Source of the DNA: FEN-1350 sp964643355
Lineage (GTDB): Bacteria; Planctomycetota; Phycisphaerae; Sedimentisphaerales; Anaerohalosphaeraceae
NCBI GenBank assembly: GCA_964643355.1
Contig: CAZXPW010000024.1
Location: forward strand, 1 to 64,000
DNA length: 64,000 bases
Reading direction: 5' to 3'
How positions within the stretch are numbered: the stretch's first letter is position 1; every line of letters starts with the position of its first letter. Below are positions 26,087-34,843 of the stretch, piece after piece. Made by a program: the position numbers and the translations under genes. Below the pieces are notes generated by a model. It saw only the letters and a list, made by a program, of their open reading frames with translations, searched no databases and was not told the origin of the DNA.

Positions 26087-27583
26087 ATGAGCGAAGAACA
26101 AAAGCCACAGCAGAGTCAGGCCGGGAGCGAATTCGAGCGAGAGCCGGTGCCGGCCCGGTCGCTCCTGGGATTCAAAAGTTTTGTCGGGATGTACGCCGGG
26201 GAGCATACGGCCGGAACGGAGCTGATGATCGGCCCGCTGTTTGTGGCGGCCGGCGTCAGCGCGTTCGATGTCGTCGTCGGACTGCTGGTTGGCAACGCGC
26301 TGGCGGTGATGAGCTGGGTCTTCATGTGCGCCCCGATCGCCACGCGGGCTCGGCTAACGCTGTACTATCAGCTTGAAAAGATCTGCGGTCGCAATCTGGT
26401 TACGCTGTACAACCTGGCCAACGGGGTCATGTTCTGCTTTCTGGCCGGGGCGATGGTTACGGTCTCGGCGACGGCACTGGGAGTTTGGTTCGATTTTGAC
26501 ATGCCGGCCCTGACGGACCGATATCCCAACAGCGTCGGATGGGTTGTGGCCGTGCTGTTTGTCGGAATCCTGATCTCGGTTGTCGCCGCCTATGGCTACA
26601 AGACGGTCGCCAAGATCGCCAACATCGCCGCTCCGTGGATGGTGCTGGTATTCATCGCCTTCGGCCTGATCGGACTGCGGCAATTCATCGATGTAACAGA
26701 TACAAAGATCTCCTCCCTGGGCGATTTGTGGGCGATGGCCAATACCCATATCTGGAAAGGCGGCAATCCACTTCCGGGGCAGGTGAAATTCACCTTTTGG
26801 CATGTGGCATTCTTCGCGTGGTTCTGCAATATGGCGATGCATATCGGGATGAGCGACTTGTCGGTGTTGCGATTTGCCCGCAAGAGCTGGATGGCGATTG
26901 CCGCGGGAACGGGCATGTATCTGGGACATTTCCTGGCATGGCTGGCGGCGTCGATTCTGTATGCGTATCAATTGCACCTGACGCCCGACAATAACAAAGT
27001 ACTTCCCGGGCCTCTGGCGTTTGGCGCGGCGGGCTGGACGGGCCTGATCTGCGTGATCATCGCGGGCTGGACGACGGCCAATCCGACGATCTATCGAGCC
27101 GGACTGGCGTTTCAGGCCATCTTGCCAAAAGTCTCGCGATACAAGGTCACTCTCGTAACCGGTCTGATCGCGACGGTCGCGGGGGCGTTTCCGGCGATCG
27201 CGATGAAGCTGCTGGATTTTGTGGCTTTGTACGGCCTGGTCCTGATGCCGATGGGGGCGGTGATCTTCGTCGATTTCTGGCTGATCCGGAAATTCGGCCT
27301 TCAAAGCTATTATGCCGAGTATAGCGGCAAGAGCTTCAACTGGGCGGCGGGATTGGCGTGGTTTGTGACGCTCAGCGTATGCACAATCCTGACGCAGATG
27401 AAGGCCATCACGACATGGCTTGCTTCCTATCGCGTGATCTCCGAGTCCACAGCGCAATGGCTTGTGGATCACCTCTCGGTCCAGATCTTCTTTGTCTCTC
27501 TTCCGGGATGGTTTGTTGCGGCCATCCTGTTTATCGTCATCAGCAAAATCTACCAAACGAATGTTCGTCCGAAACTCGGCTGA
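26087..27583 (+). CDS. NCS1-type permease in the rhamnose operon
   Basis: The 498-residue integral membrane protein has about 12 hydrophobic helices. Features of the nucleobase-cation symporter 1 (cytosine/purine permease) fold include FVGMYAGEHTAGTELMIGP near residues 30-50 and GWTTANPTIYRAGLAFQ near 330. NCS1 carriers usually move nucleobases or hydantoins, but the position directly behind rhaA and before the aldolase suggests that this one imports rhamnose or a related product; that is inference. A small two-helix membrane protein follows after 12 bases and may be an accessory subunit. Ribosome site AAAGGATTCGACGG. Confidence 0.85.
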   Translation: MSEEQKPQQSQAGSEFEREPVPARSLLGFKSFVGMYAGEHTAGTELMIGPLFVAAGVSAFDVVVGLLVGNALAVMSWVFMCAPIATRARLTLYYQLEKICGRNLVTLYNLANGVMFCFLAGAMVTVSATALGVWFDFDMPALTDRYPNSVGWVVAVLFVGILISVVAAYGYKTVAKIANIAAPWMVLVFIAFGLIGLRQFIDVTDTKISSLGDLWAMANTHIWKGGNPLPGQVKFTFWHVAFFAWFCNMAMHIGMSDLSVLRFARKSWMAIAAGTGMYLGHFLAWLAASILYAYQLHLTPDNNKVLPGPLAFGAAGWTGLICVIIAGWTTANPTIYRAGLAFQAILPKVSRYKVTLVTGLIATVAGAFPAIAMKLLDFVALYGLVLMPMGAVIFVDFWLIRKFGLQSYYAEYSGKSFNWAAGLAWFVTLSVCTILTQMKAITTWLASYRVISESTAQWLVDHLSVQIFFVSLPGWFVAAILFIVISKIYQTNVRPKLG

Positions 27584-27595
27584 GGAAGGACTCCC

Positions 27596-27781
27596 ATGAA
27601 GAACAGCATAAAAATCGTATCGTGGCTGTCGCTGGCGGCAATGATGATTCCCGTGATCCTGTTTCTGTTCGGCGGCAGGATTGAACTGGAGACCGTCAAG
27701 ACGATCATGAGCATCTGCACGATCGTCTGGTTTGTCACGGCCTCGATGTGGATGTGGAACAGCGACGCCAACAAGGCATAA
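27596..27781 (+). CDS. Small two-helix membrane protein
   Basis: The 61-residue protein has helices at about 8-26 and 38-54, the second ending WFVTASMWMWNSD. A good ribosome site (GAGGAAGGACTCCC) precedes the ATG. It lies 12 bases after the permease and is probably translated with it. The family is not recognised; an accessory role for the permease is a guess from context. Confidence 0.75.
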   Translation: MKNSIKIVSWLSLAAMMIPVILFLFGGRIELETVKTIMSICTIVWFVTASMWMWNSDANKA

Positions 27782-27827
27782 GTCCGGATTCAGAATCAAC
27801 CTTTGATCATGATTGATGAGAAAAACA

Positions 27828-29789
27828 ATGGATAAAGCGTTAGCGGAGTTGATCCGAATTTCGAATGCGGCCGGAAGCGACACCACGCTGGTACAGGGCG
27901 GCGGCGGCAATACCTCGGTCAAAACCGAGGATGGGAAATACATGTTCATCAAGGCCAGCGGCACGGCTCTCAAGGATATGGATGGCAACCGCGGCTGGCG
28001 GCGGATGCGGCTGGAGAGCGTTCGCTCAATCATCGGCCAGAAAGATCTGGCCCGGTTGGAAGCGGCCAAACGAGAACCGGAGATCACCAACCGGCTGCTT
28101 CTGGCCTGCGACGATGATGTGAAGGATGGTTCCCGGCCATCGGTCGAGGCGCATCTGCACGCGTCGCTGGATCGCTGCGTGATTCATCTGCATCCGAATG
28201 TGGTCGGAGCGTTCGTCAACGCCAAGGACGGGCGAGCCAGACTGGACCGGTTGTTTGCCGATCCCAAGCGGCCGCCGCTGTGGGTGCCCTATGTGGATCC
28301 GGGATTTATGTTAGCGCGGAGCATCGCGCGGCTAGTCGCCGAGTACGAAGGGCAATACCGCCGCAAACCGGCAATCTTGTTTTTGGAAAAACACGGACTG
28401 TTCGTTACCGCGCCAACGCCGAACGGGGCGTTGCGACTGGTCCACACCGTAATCGACCGCTGCACAAAATCCCTCGGCAGGAATAAACTTCCGAAGGTCA
28501 AAGCCATTGACTCTCAGCAGATCGAATCGGCGCGTCTGTGCATTCGTCGCGCGTTTTTTGAAGCAACGGGGAAATACAGTCCAGTGTTGTTTTTCCAGAG
28601 CCCGGAAATCGCGGCCTTTGCGGCCGAGCGGAACGCTGGTAAGATGCTCTCAGCGGGCGTGCTGACGCCCGACGAACTGGTCTATGCGAATGGACCGGCA
28701 CTGTGGGTGGACAAATGCGACTGGTCGAAGATCGCGGCTCATCTCGGCAAGCAGATGGCCCGCGGCGACAAGCCCGCGCTGGCCTTCCTGGTCAAGGGGA
28801 TTGGCTTGTTTGTCGTCGCACGGCCAAAGATCGCTGCCACAATCCGCGATGTGGTGACCGGATCGTTTTTCATCCGGCATCACGCAGCGAAGATGGGCGG
28901 GATTCATGCGTTGACGCGGCGGCAGCAGGATTTTATCAACAACTGGGAGATGGAGACCTATCGGCGGGCACTGGCCGAGGGCAAGTCGGGCGGGGAACTG
29001 ACCGACCGGATCGCCGTCGTGACCGGCGCCGGAAGCGGGCTGGGGCGCAGCATCGCCATCGGCATCGCGCGTGCCGGGGCACATGTGGCGCTGGTGGATA
29101 TCGACATCGCGGCGGCCGCGGAGACGGCCGAAATGATCCAGACCGAACGGCCTGGCGCGGTTGTGGCGGCATGCCACTGCAATGTCACCGACGAGGCCAG
29201 TGCGCAGGATACTTATGCGGGGATTCTCGAACAACTCGGCGGACTGGATATTCTGGTCAACGCCGCGGGAATTGCCCCGGCCTTTGCGCTGGTGGATCTG
29301 CCTGTCGAAAAGTGGCGCGCGGCGCTGGAAGTGAATCTGACCGGTTATTTTCTGATGGCCAAGCACGCCGCGCGAATCCTGATCGCACAGGGCATCGGCG
29401 GCAGCATCGTCAATCTTAGCAGCAAGAGCGGCCTGGAACCCAGCAAGAACAACACGCCCTACAACGCGACCAAGGCCGGCGAGATCCACATCGCCCGCGG
29501 CTGGGCGCTGGAACTCGGCGAATATGGCATCCGTGTTAACTCCGTCTGCCCGGGCAATGTCTTCGAGGGATCCAAGATCTGGAATCCGCAGTATATTCGC
29601 GTCTGCGCCAAGAAGTACGGGATCAAACCCGAAGAGGTGATCCCCTACTATGTCAACAAGACCGCCCTGCGGCAGGAGATCAAGGGTCAGGATGTCGCCG
29701 ACTCGGTGGTTTTCCTGTGCTCGGATCGGGCGCGGCGGATCACGGGGCAAACGCTGGTGGCCGACGCCGGACAAGTGATGGTTCGGTGA
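27828..29789 (+). CDS. rhaEW: Bifunctional rhamnulose-1-phosphate aldolase/lactaldehyde dehydrogenase (RhaEW type)
   Basis: From ATG 27828 the product has 653 residues. The first 390 form a class II aldolase domain with QGGGGNTSVK, the zinc histidines in SVEAHLHASLDRCVIHLHP, and EKHGLFV. About 395-653 is a short-chain dehydrogenase with the GAGSGLGRSIAIGIA cofactor motif (near 400), NAAG, the SSKSG serine region and YNATKAG catalytic Tyr/Lys (near 545). Proteins of this architecture cleave rhamnulose-1-phosphate to dihydroxyacetone phosphate and L-lactaldehyde and oxidise the latter. Earlier TTG and ATG codons (27813, 27816) lack a ribosome site. It ends the rhamnose operon at a strong convergent terminator. 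Confidence 0.93.
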   Translation: MDKALAELIRISNAAGSDTTLVQGGGGNTSVKTEDGKYMFIKASGTALKDMDGNRGWRRMRLESVRSIIGQKDLARLEAAKREPEITNRLLLACDDDVKDGSRPSVEAHLHASLDRCVIHLHPNVVGAFVNAKDGRARLDRLFADPKRPPLWVPYVDPGFMLARSIARLVAEYEGQYRRKPAILFLEKHGLFVTAPTPNGALRLVHTVIDRCTKSLGRNKLPKVKAIDSQQIESARLCIRRAFFEATGKYSPVLFFQSPEIAAFAAERNAGKMLSAGVLTPDELVYANGPALWVDKCDWSKIAAHLGKQMARGDKPALAFLVKGIGLFVVARPKIAATIRDVVTGSFFIRHHAAKMGGIHALTRRQQDFINNWEMETYRRALAEGKSGGELTDRIAVVTGAGSGLGRSIAIGIARAGAHVALVDIDIAAAAETAEMIQTERPGAVVAACHCNVTDEASAQDTYAGILEQLGGLDILVNAAGIAPAFALVDLPVEKWRAALEVNLTGYFLMAKHAARILIAQGIGGSIVNLSSKSGLEPSKNNTPYNATKAGEIHIARGWALELGEYGIRVNSVCPGNVFEGSKIWNPQYIRVCAKKYGIKPEEVIPYYVNKTALRQEIKGQDVADSVVFLCSDRARRITGQTLVADAGQVMVR

Positions 29790-29802
29790 TTGCGAAAATC
29801 CA

Positions 29803-29845
29803 ACGACCTCGTCGGAATCAAACGCCGGCGAGGTCGTATTCATTT
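29803..29845. terminator. Convergent terminator hairpin between rhaEW and deoR
   Basis: ACGACCTCGTCGG (29803-29815) pairs with CCGGCGAGGTCGT (29825-29837), 12 of 13 bases complementary plus one G-U pair, around a 9-base loop. It is followed on the plus strand by ATTCATTTT. It can stop transcription from both sides. Confidence 0.75.
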
Positions 29846-29861
29846 TGCCTGGGGATTGCGG

Positions 29862-30641
29862 TTATTCCCGCCGGTTTGGATAGATCAGTCGGATCCCTTT
29901 TTCGCGGCAGACGCGGTGCCAGTCCTGCGAAGGGGCGGCGTCTGTAACCATGAAATCCAGCTCGTCAATGTCGGCGATCTTGTACAATGCCGGATTGTCG
30001 AACTTGCTGTGGTCCCCGACGAAGATCACCTTGGCCGCCTGCCGCAGGACCATTCGCGTGAAGGTCACGGTCGCCACATCGGCGCCGCTGATTCCGCTCT
30101 CGATACTGATGTCGTCGGCGCTGGTGAAGGCCTTGAAACCGCCCAGTTGCGAGATCGTGGCCTCGGCCGCCGGACCCAGCATATCCATCCGCTCGTGACG
30201 ATACATGCCGCCGGTGATGATGATCTTGTGTTTGACCTGTTCGTGAAGGCGACTCATCAGGTGCAGCGAGTTGACAATGACGGTCAGATCGTTGTACTTG
30301 GCCAGATGTGGGACGATCTCGTAACAGGTTGATCCGGCTTCGAGGTAAATGACATCGCCATCGTTGATCAAGCGACTGGCCAACTCACCAATGATTCGCT
30401 TGGCTTGAAGGTTCTGCGTGTGACGAAACCGAACCGAGATGTTGATCTCCGGTAGATTGGGCAGGACCGCCCCGCCATAGGTCTTTTTGACGAGGTTTTG
30501 CTTCTGGAGCCACGACAGGTCGCGTCGAACTGTAACTTCTGTTACTTCAAATAGTTGCGCGACTTCAGCCACCGTAACCCGACCGGAGCTTTTTAACTTA
30601 TCCAGAATATAATTATGGCGTTTTTCGGCTAATAGTCCCAT
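29862..30641 (-). CDS. DeoR/GlpR-family sugar-responsive repressor, probably of rhamnose genes
   Basis: From ATG 30641 (Shine-Dalgarno GGGAAGG; the open frame extends to 30722) the product has 259 residues. The N-terminal DeoR helix-turn-helix (about 5-58) reads AEKRHNYILDKLKSSGRVTVAEVAQLF and EVTEVTVRRDLSWLQ. The effector domain (about 75-250) shows EAGSTCYEIVPHL, GGMYRHERMDMLGP and ADDISIESGISG, typical of the phosphosugar-sensing half. It converges on the rhamnose operon and diverges from the E1 gene. The TTCGTT direct repeats in its promoter region are the likely operator. The inducer is probably a phosphorylated rhamnose intermediate. Confidence 0.9.
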   Translation of the reverse strand: MGLLAEKRHNYILDKLKSSGRVTVAEVAQLFEVTEVTVRRDLSWLQKQNLVKKTYGGAVLPNLPEINISVRFRHTQNLQAKRIIGELASRLINDGDVIYLEAGSTCYEIVPHLAKYNDLTVIVNSLHLMSRLHEQVKHKIIITGGMYRHERMDMLGPAAEATISQLGGFKAFTSADDISIESGISGADVATVTFTRMVLRQAAKVIFVGDHSKFDNPALYKIADIDELDFMVTDAAPSQDWHRVCREKGIRLIYPNRRE

Positions 30642-30731
30642 CTTTCGGACCTTCCCTTCAATCCCTGATCTTGGACGCAAATCCCTGTTGATTAGCATAT
30701 GCAAGGGTGAACAGAAAATCAAGAAAATTTG

Positions 30732-30757
30732 TTCGTTTATTTTCGTTTTCGTTCATT
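30732..30757. promoter_or_regulatory. TTCGTT direct repeats, DeoR operator candidate
   Basis: TTCGTT occurs at 30732-30737, 30742-30747 and 30748-30753, with a related TTCATT at 30752-30757 and ATTCAT shortly after. Tandem TTTCRTT repeats are the usual binding pattern of DeoR-type repressors. The array lies between deoR and the E1 gene. Confidence 0.65.
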
Positions 30758-30780
30758 TTTATTCATAAGCCCCTAAAATC

Positions 30781-30809
30781 TTGGCGTTTTTGTTTGCTTT
30801 GAATTTAAT
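30781..30809 (+). promoter_or_regulatory. Probable promoter of the 2-oxoacid dehydrogenase operon
   Basis: TTGGCG (30781-30786), a 17-base spacer and TTTAAT (30804-30809) precede the E1 ATG by 17 bases. The match is moderate. It lies just downstream of the TTCGTT array, so it could be subject to the DeoR protein. Confidence 0.4.
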
Positions 30810-30826
30810 AAGACATTAGGATACCT

Positions 30827-33118
30827 ATGTCAATCAAGGAACCACAAACTGACCTTTATCAGGAGACAAAGTCCGTGTCATTCAAGATTGAGGATATGCG
30901 CAAAAAGGCCGTCCCGAAAATCGGGGCTCTGATTAAAAAAGGAACCCTGACCGTTGACCAAGTAAAAGACTGGCTTCGGACCATGTGGGAAATCCGTTAC
31001 TTTGAAGACCGGGTTTACGACCTGCTGGGACAGAACATCATCAAAGGCGCATCGCATCTGTATGCAGGTCAGGAAGCCGTGGCCGTCGGTGCGATCGCGG
31101 CTATCGAGATCGGCGATGTGATCGGTTCGACCCATCGGGGGCACGGCCACTGCGGTGCGATCGGCAATAAATATGCCCAGGGAGAACAGGCCCGGCAGAA
31201 CCACTGGAACCGAATGATGGCCGAGCTGATGGGCAAACAGACCGGGTATTGCAACGGCCGCGGTGGTTCGATGCACATCGCGGACGTCAAAAACGGCTGC
31301 CTGGGCTCGACGGGGATCGTCGGGGGAAATATCCCGACGGCGGTCGGCGCGGCCCTGGCGGAAAAACATAAAAAGACCGGGAAAGTGGTCTTATCCTTTT
31401 TCGGGGACGGTTCGACCAACACCGGATCGTTCCATGAGTCGATGAATATGGCTTCGGTCATGAAAGTTCCGATGATCGCGATCGTGGAGAACAATCTTTA
31501 CGGCATGAGCGTGCCTTTCTACGGACGGTCGATCGAGTCGGCGGGGTGCGCGGCAAATATCGAGAATATCGCGGAACGGGCCGCGGCCTATGGGATTCCG
31601 GCCAAGATCGTCGATGGCATGGATGTTATTTGCGTTTATCTTGCGGTCAAAGAGGCCGTCGCCCATGCCCGCCAAACAAATGAGATGTCGATGATCGAGA
31701 CCAAGTGTTATCGCTGGTACGGCCATAGCCGAAGCGACGCCCGCGAATACCGGTCCAAAGAAGAGGAAAAGATGTGGAAGGAGCGGGACCCAATCACGGT
31801 CCTGTCCAGAAAACTCATGGATGAAGAGTTGGCGTCCGAAGAGGAACTGGAAGCCATTCGCGTCCAGGCCCTCAAGACCATCGACACCGCGACGGATTTT
31901 GCAAGCAACAGCCCCTGGCCCGACCCCAAGGACCTGGCCAAAGATGTGTATGTCGAAGAATCCTATCCGGCCGAGGTCATCGCGAAAGACAAAGAGAATG
32001 CGCCGAAGGCGATGAAGGCCACTGAAACTTACGAAAAACTGATGAAGACCCTCGAGGGCAAAACAAAAAAGGAAATCTCGGAAAAGGCACGGGAGCAGAT
32101 CAAGCGTGAGTTTGGAATGGATGTCGTGGCAATTAAGGACGCCCTGATTGCCGCGCAGGCCGAAGAGATGCGACGGGATCCGAATGTGATTATCGAGGGC
32201 GAGGATGTCGGGATCTACGGCGGCGCCTACAGCGCGACCAAGGGTTTGCTTGCCGAGTTCGGCAAAGATCGCGTGATCGACACTGCCATCTCCGAGGCCG
32301 CAATCACCGGCTGCGCCGTCGGCGCGGCGATCCGCGGAATCCGGCCCATCGCAGAGATCATGTATGTCGATTTCATCACCATCTCAATGGATCAGCTCAT
32401 GCACAATGGGGCGTTTAACCGCTACATGTTCGGCGGACACGCCAAGGTGCCGATGGTCCTGCGAACCGAAGGCGGCGTCGGCCGCTGCATTGCCGCGCAT
32501 CATAGCAAAAGCTTAGAGCCGTGGCTGGTTAATGTGCCGGGGCTGTATGTCGTGATGCCCTCGACACCGTACGATGCCAAGGGATTGCTCAAAGCGGCGA
32601 TCCGCAGCGACAATCCGGTGGTCTATATCGAGCACAAAGCGACTTATGGACAGATGGGCGCGCTGCCACAGGACGAGTATATCATTCCGCTGGGCGTGGC
32701 CGACATCAAGCGGCCCGGCAAGGATGTCACTATTGTCAGCTACAGTCGGCAGATCATGTTCTGCTTGGTCGCGGCCAAGGAACTGGCCGACAAGCACGGC
32801 ATCGACTGCGAGGTCATTGACCTTCGGACGCTCAAGCCGATGGACGCCAAATGCGTCGCCGAATCCGTCCGAAGGACCGGCCGCCTGATGACCGTCTGCG
32901 AAAGTTTCTGCATGGCTGGCATGGGACCGGAAATCGTACGACGGGTGATCGAATATCCGTTCGAAAACGGACGAACGGGATTCGATTATCTCGACGCGGC
33001 GCCGGTGAACCTGGCCGCGGCGGATGTGCCGCCGCCGATGAGCGAGCCGCTGGAAAACGCCAGCATCCCCACGCCGGACAAAATCGTCGCGGCCGTACAA
33101 AACCTGGTCCGCAAGTGA
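30827..33118 (+). CDS. 2-oxoacid dehydrogenase E1, fused alpha and beta subunits
   Basis: The 763-residue protein joins both E1 chains. The alpha part (about 30-380) contains SHLYAGQEAVAVGA, STHRGHGH, GGSMHIAD and the thiamine-diphosphate motif GDGSTNTGSFHESMNMASV...VENN starting near 193. A charged linker (about 385-440) leads to the beta part (about 440-763), with IEGEDVGIYGGAYSATKGL, DTAISEAAITGCAVGAA, YVDFITISMDQ and DLRTLKPMD. It decarboxylates a 2-oxoacid and passes the acyl group to E2. Whether pyruvate, acetoin or a branched-chain acid is used cannot be decided. E2 follows 30 bases later; no E3 is in the window. Confidence 0.93.
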   Translation: MSIKEPQTDLYQETKSVSFKIEDMRKKAVPKIGALIKKGTLTVDQVKDWLRTMWEIRYFEDRVYDLLGQNIIKGASHLYAGQEAVAVGAIAAIEIGDVIGSTHRGHGHCGAIGNKYAQGEQARQNHWNRMMAELMGKQTGYCNGRGGSMHIADVKNGCLGSTGIVGGNIPTAVGAALAEKHKKTGKVVLSFFGDGSTNTGSFHESMNMASVMKVPMIAIVENNLYGMSVPFYGRSIESAGCAANIENIAERAAAYGIPAKIVDGMDVICVYLAVKEAVAHARQTNEMSMIETKCYRWYGHSRSDAREYRSKEEEKMWKERDPITVLSRKLMDEELASEEELEAIRVQALKTIDTATDFASNSPWPDPKDLAKDVYVEESYPAEVIAKDKENAPKAMKATETYEKLMKTLEGKTKKEISEKAREQIKREFGMDVVAIKDALIAAQAEEMRRDPNVIIEGEDVGIYGGAYSATKGLLAEFGKDRVIDTAISEAAITGCAVGAAIRGIRPIAEIMYVDFITISMDQLMHNGAFNRYMFGGHAKVPMVLRTEGGVGRCIAAHHSKSLEPWLVNVPGLYVVMPSTPYDAKGLLKAAIRSDNPVVYIEHKATYGQMGALPQDEYIIPLGVADIKRPGKDVTIVSYSRQIMFCLVAAKELADKHGIDCEVIDLRTLKPMDAKCVAESVRRTGRLMTVCESFCMAGMGPEIVRRVIEYPFENGRTGFDYLDAAPVNLAAADVPPPMSEPLENASIPTPDKIVAAVQNLVRK

Positions 33119-33148
33119 TCCGACCTTCGTCGAACGGAGATACCGCCG

Positions 33149-34789
33149 ATGGCTAAAGATATTCCCATGCCCAAACTCGGGCAAACCATGGAAGAAGGAA
33201 CCGTCGTCACCTGCCTGGTCAAGGTCGGCGATTGGGTGAAAAAGGGCGACATCCTTTTTGAAGTCGAGACCGACAAGGCCACGATGGAGGTGGATTCGCC
33301 GGCGGAAGGTTTTGTCAAGGCGATCATTGCCGAGGTCGGTCAGACGCTGCCGGTCCACGCGCCGATCCTGGTGCTGGGCGACAAAGATGAAGTCGTCCCG
33401 CAAAGCCACATCGACGCCCTTCGCGGCGGCGGAGCCCTCGCGCCTGCTGCGCCGGCAACCGATATCGAAACGACTGCTGTATCAGCGCAACCAGCGGCTC
33501 AACCGGCAACATCGACTCCGCCGGCCGCCGCAAGTTCGGCGGCGATTCCAGCGGGCGTTCGCGTGCTAAACCTGCAGAAACTCGGCCAGACGATGGAAGA
33601 AGGAACCGTCGTCAGCATCTTCATCAAGGCCGGCGACACCATCAAGAAAGGCGATGTGATCTTCGAGATCGAAACCGACAAGGCCACGATGGAGATGGAC
33701 TCGCCGGCGGACGGCCTGGTCCGAGCGATCCTGGTCGAATCCGGCCAGACATTGCCCGTCCATTCTCCAATGGTTATCCTGACCGACAAGGCCGACACCC
33801 CCCTGCCGCAGTCCGTGATCGATGCAATTCGTTCGGGTCGAGCCGTTGCCGAAGCACCCAAGGCGGTCGTCGCACCGGTCATTTCTTCGGCCGCCTCTGC
33901 GGCCGCATCTCAAGCTCAAGCGCCCGTTCCGGTTTCGTTGACCACTGGAAAAGTCTTCGCCACACCCCGCGCGAAAATGGTTGCACAGGACCTCGGCATC
34001 GATATTCGCCGCGTTCCTCTGGCCCCCGGCGCCGCCCGTTTAACCGAAGCCGACATCCGCAAGGCCGGCCTTCAGCCATCCATGGCGACGAGTGCTCCGC
34101 AACCGACTCACGCCCTCGGACAGAAGGTCGCCATCAATCGTCTTCAGCGGATCGTCGCGGAAAAGATGCTTCAGAGCAAACGCGAAATCCCGTGTTTCTA
34201 TCTGAACATCCGCGCGGACATGACTGAACTGGTCAAGCTCCGCGAAAAGCTCAACAAGAATGCGTCGGTCAAGATTTCCTTCAACGACTTGATCATCAAG
34301 GCCGTGGCGATGGGACTAAAGCACTATCCGATCATGACCGGCCAGCTCGCCGGCGATCATATCCAACTGGCCGACTCGATTGATATCGGCCTGGCCATCT
34401 CCACACCGCAGGGTCTGGTTGCACCGATCGTTCGCGACGCATTCAACAAATCGCTTGCCGAGATCGCCGTTTACAGCCAGGGTTTGATCGAGCGGGCACG
34501 CTCCGAAAAGCTGACCCTCGACGATCTATCGGGCGGGTGCATCACCGTCAGCAATCTCGGCGGATTCGGAATCGACTCGTTTATCCCGATCGTCGTGCCC
34601 GGCCAGTGCAGCATCCTCGGCGTGGGGCGCATCAGCGATAGCTGCGTGCCGATGGATGGAAACATTCTGATCCGCAAGCTGATGAACTTGAACTTGTCGG
34701 TCGATCACAAAGTCGCAAATGGCGCCGATGCGGCCCAGTTCCTTGATTTTGTCAAGAAGACCCTCGAACACGCCGGTAACTTCGCGTAA
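33149..34789 (+). CDS. Dihydrolipoamide acyltransferase E2 with two lipoyl domains
   Basis: The 546-residue protein has two lipoyl domains (about 1-80 and 135-215), each with ETDKATME holding the lipoylated lysine and preceded by LGQTMEEGTVV. Alanine/proline-rich linkers join them. An E3-binding domain (about 268-305) reads ATPRAKMVAQDLGIDIRRV, and the catalytic domain (about 325-546) includes CFYLNIRADMTEL, FGIDSFIPIV and SVDHKVANGADAAQFL. The active-site histidine is kept, but the usual HRxxDG is HKVANG, replacing arginine by lysine and aspartate by asparagine. It forms the core of the complex with the preceding E1. Ribosome site GGAGATACCGCCG. Confidence 0.93.
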   Translation: MAKDIPMPKLGQTMEEGTVVTCLVKVGDWVKKGDILFEVETDKATMEVDSPAEGFVKAIIAEVGQTLPVHAPILVLGDKDEVVPQSHIDALRGGGALAPAAPATDIETTAVSAQPAAQPATSTPPAAASSAAIPAGVRVLNLQKLGQTMEEGTVVSIFIKAGDTIKKGDVIFEIETDKATMEMDSPADGLVRAILVESGQTLPVHSPMVILTDKADTPLPQSVIDAIRSGRAVAEAPKAVVAPVISSAASAAASQAQAPVPVSLTTGKVFATPRAKMVAQDLGIDIRRVPLAPGAARLTEADIRKAGLQPSMATSAPQPTHALGQKVAINRLQRIVAEKMLQSKREIPCFYLNIRADMTELVKLREKLNKNASVKISFNDLIIKAVAMGLKHYPIMTGQLAGDHIQLADSIDIGLAISTPQGLVAPIVRDAFNKSLAEIAVYSQGLIERARSEKLTLDDLSGGCITVSNLGGFGIDSFIPIVVPGQCSILGVGRISDSCVPMDGNILIRKLMNLNLSVDHKVANGADAAQFLDFVKKTLEHAGNFA

Positions 34790-34843
34790 ACTATCCGCGA
34801 ATCGGCAGACTTTGAATAGCTGCCGGTTTCGAGGGAATTTATC

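Noticed and set aside
26354..28090. 578-residue minus-strand open frame
   Set aside because: Antisense to the NCS1 permease and rhaEW; composition is H/R/D-rich shadow sequence.
21735..30641. Bacterial microcompartment for rhamnose or fucose use, known from some planctomycetes
   Set aside because: No shell protein gene of any type is present in or near the rhamnose cluster.
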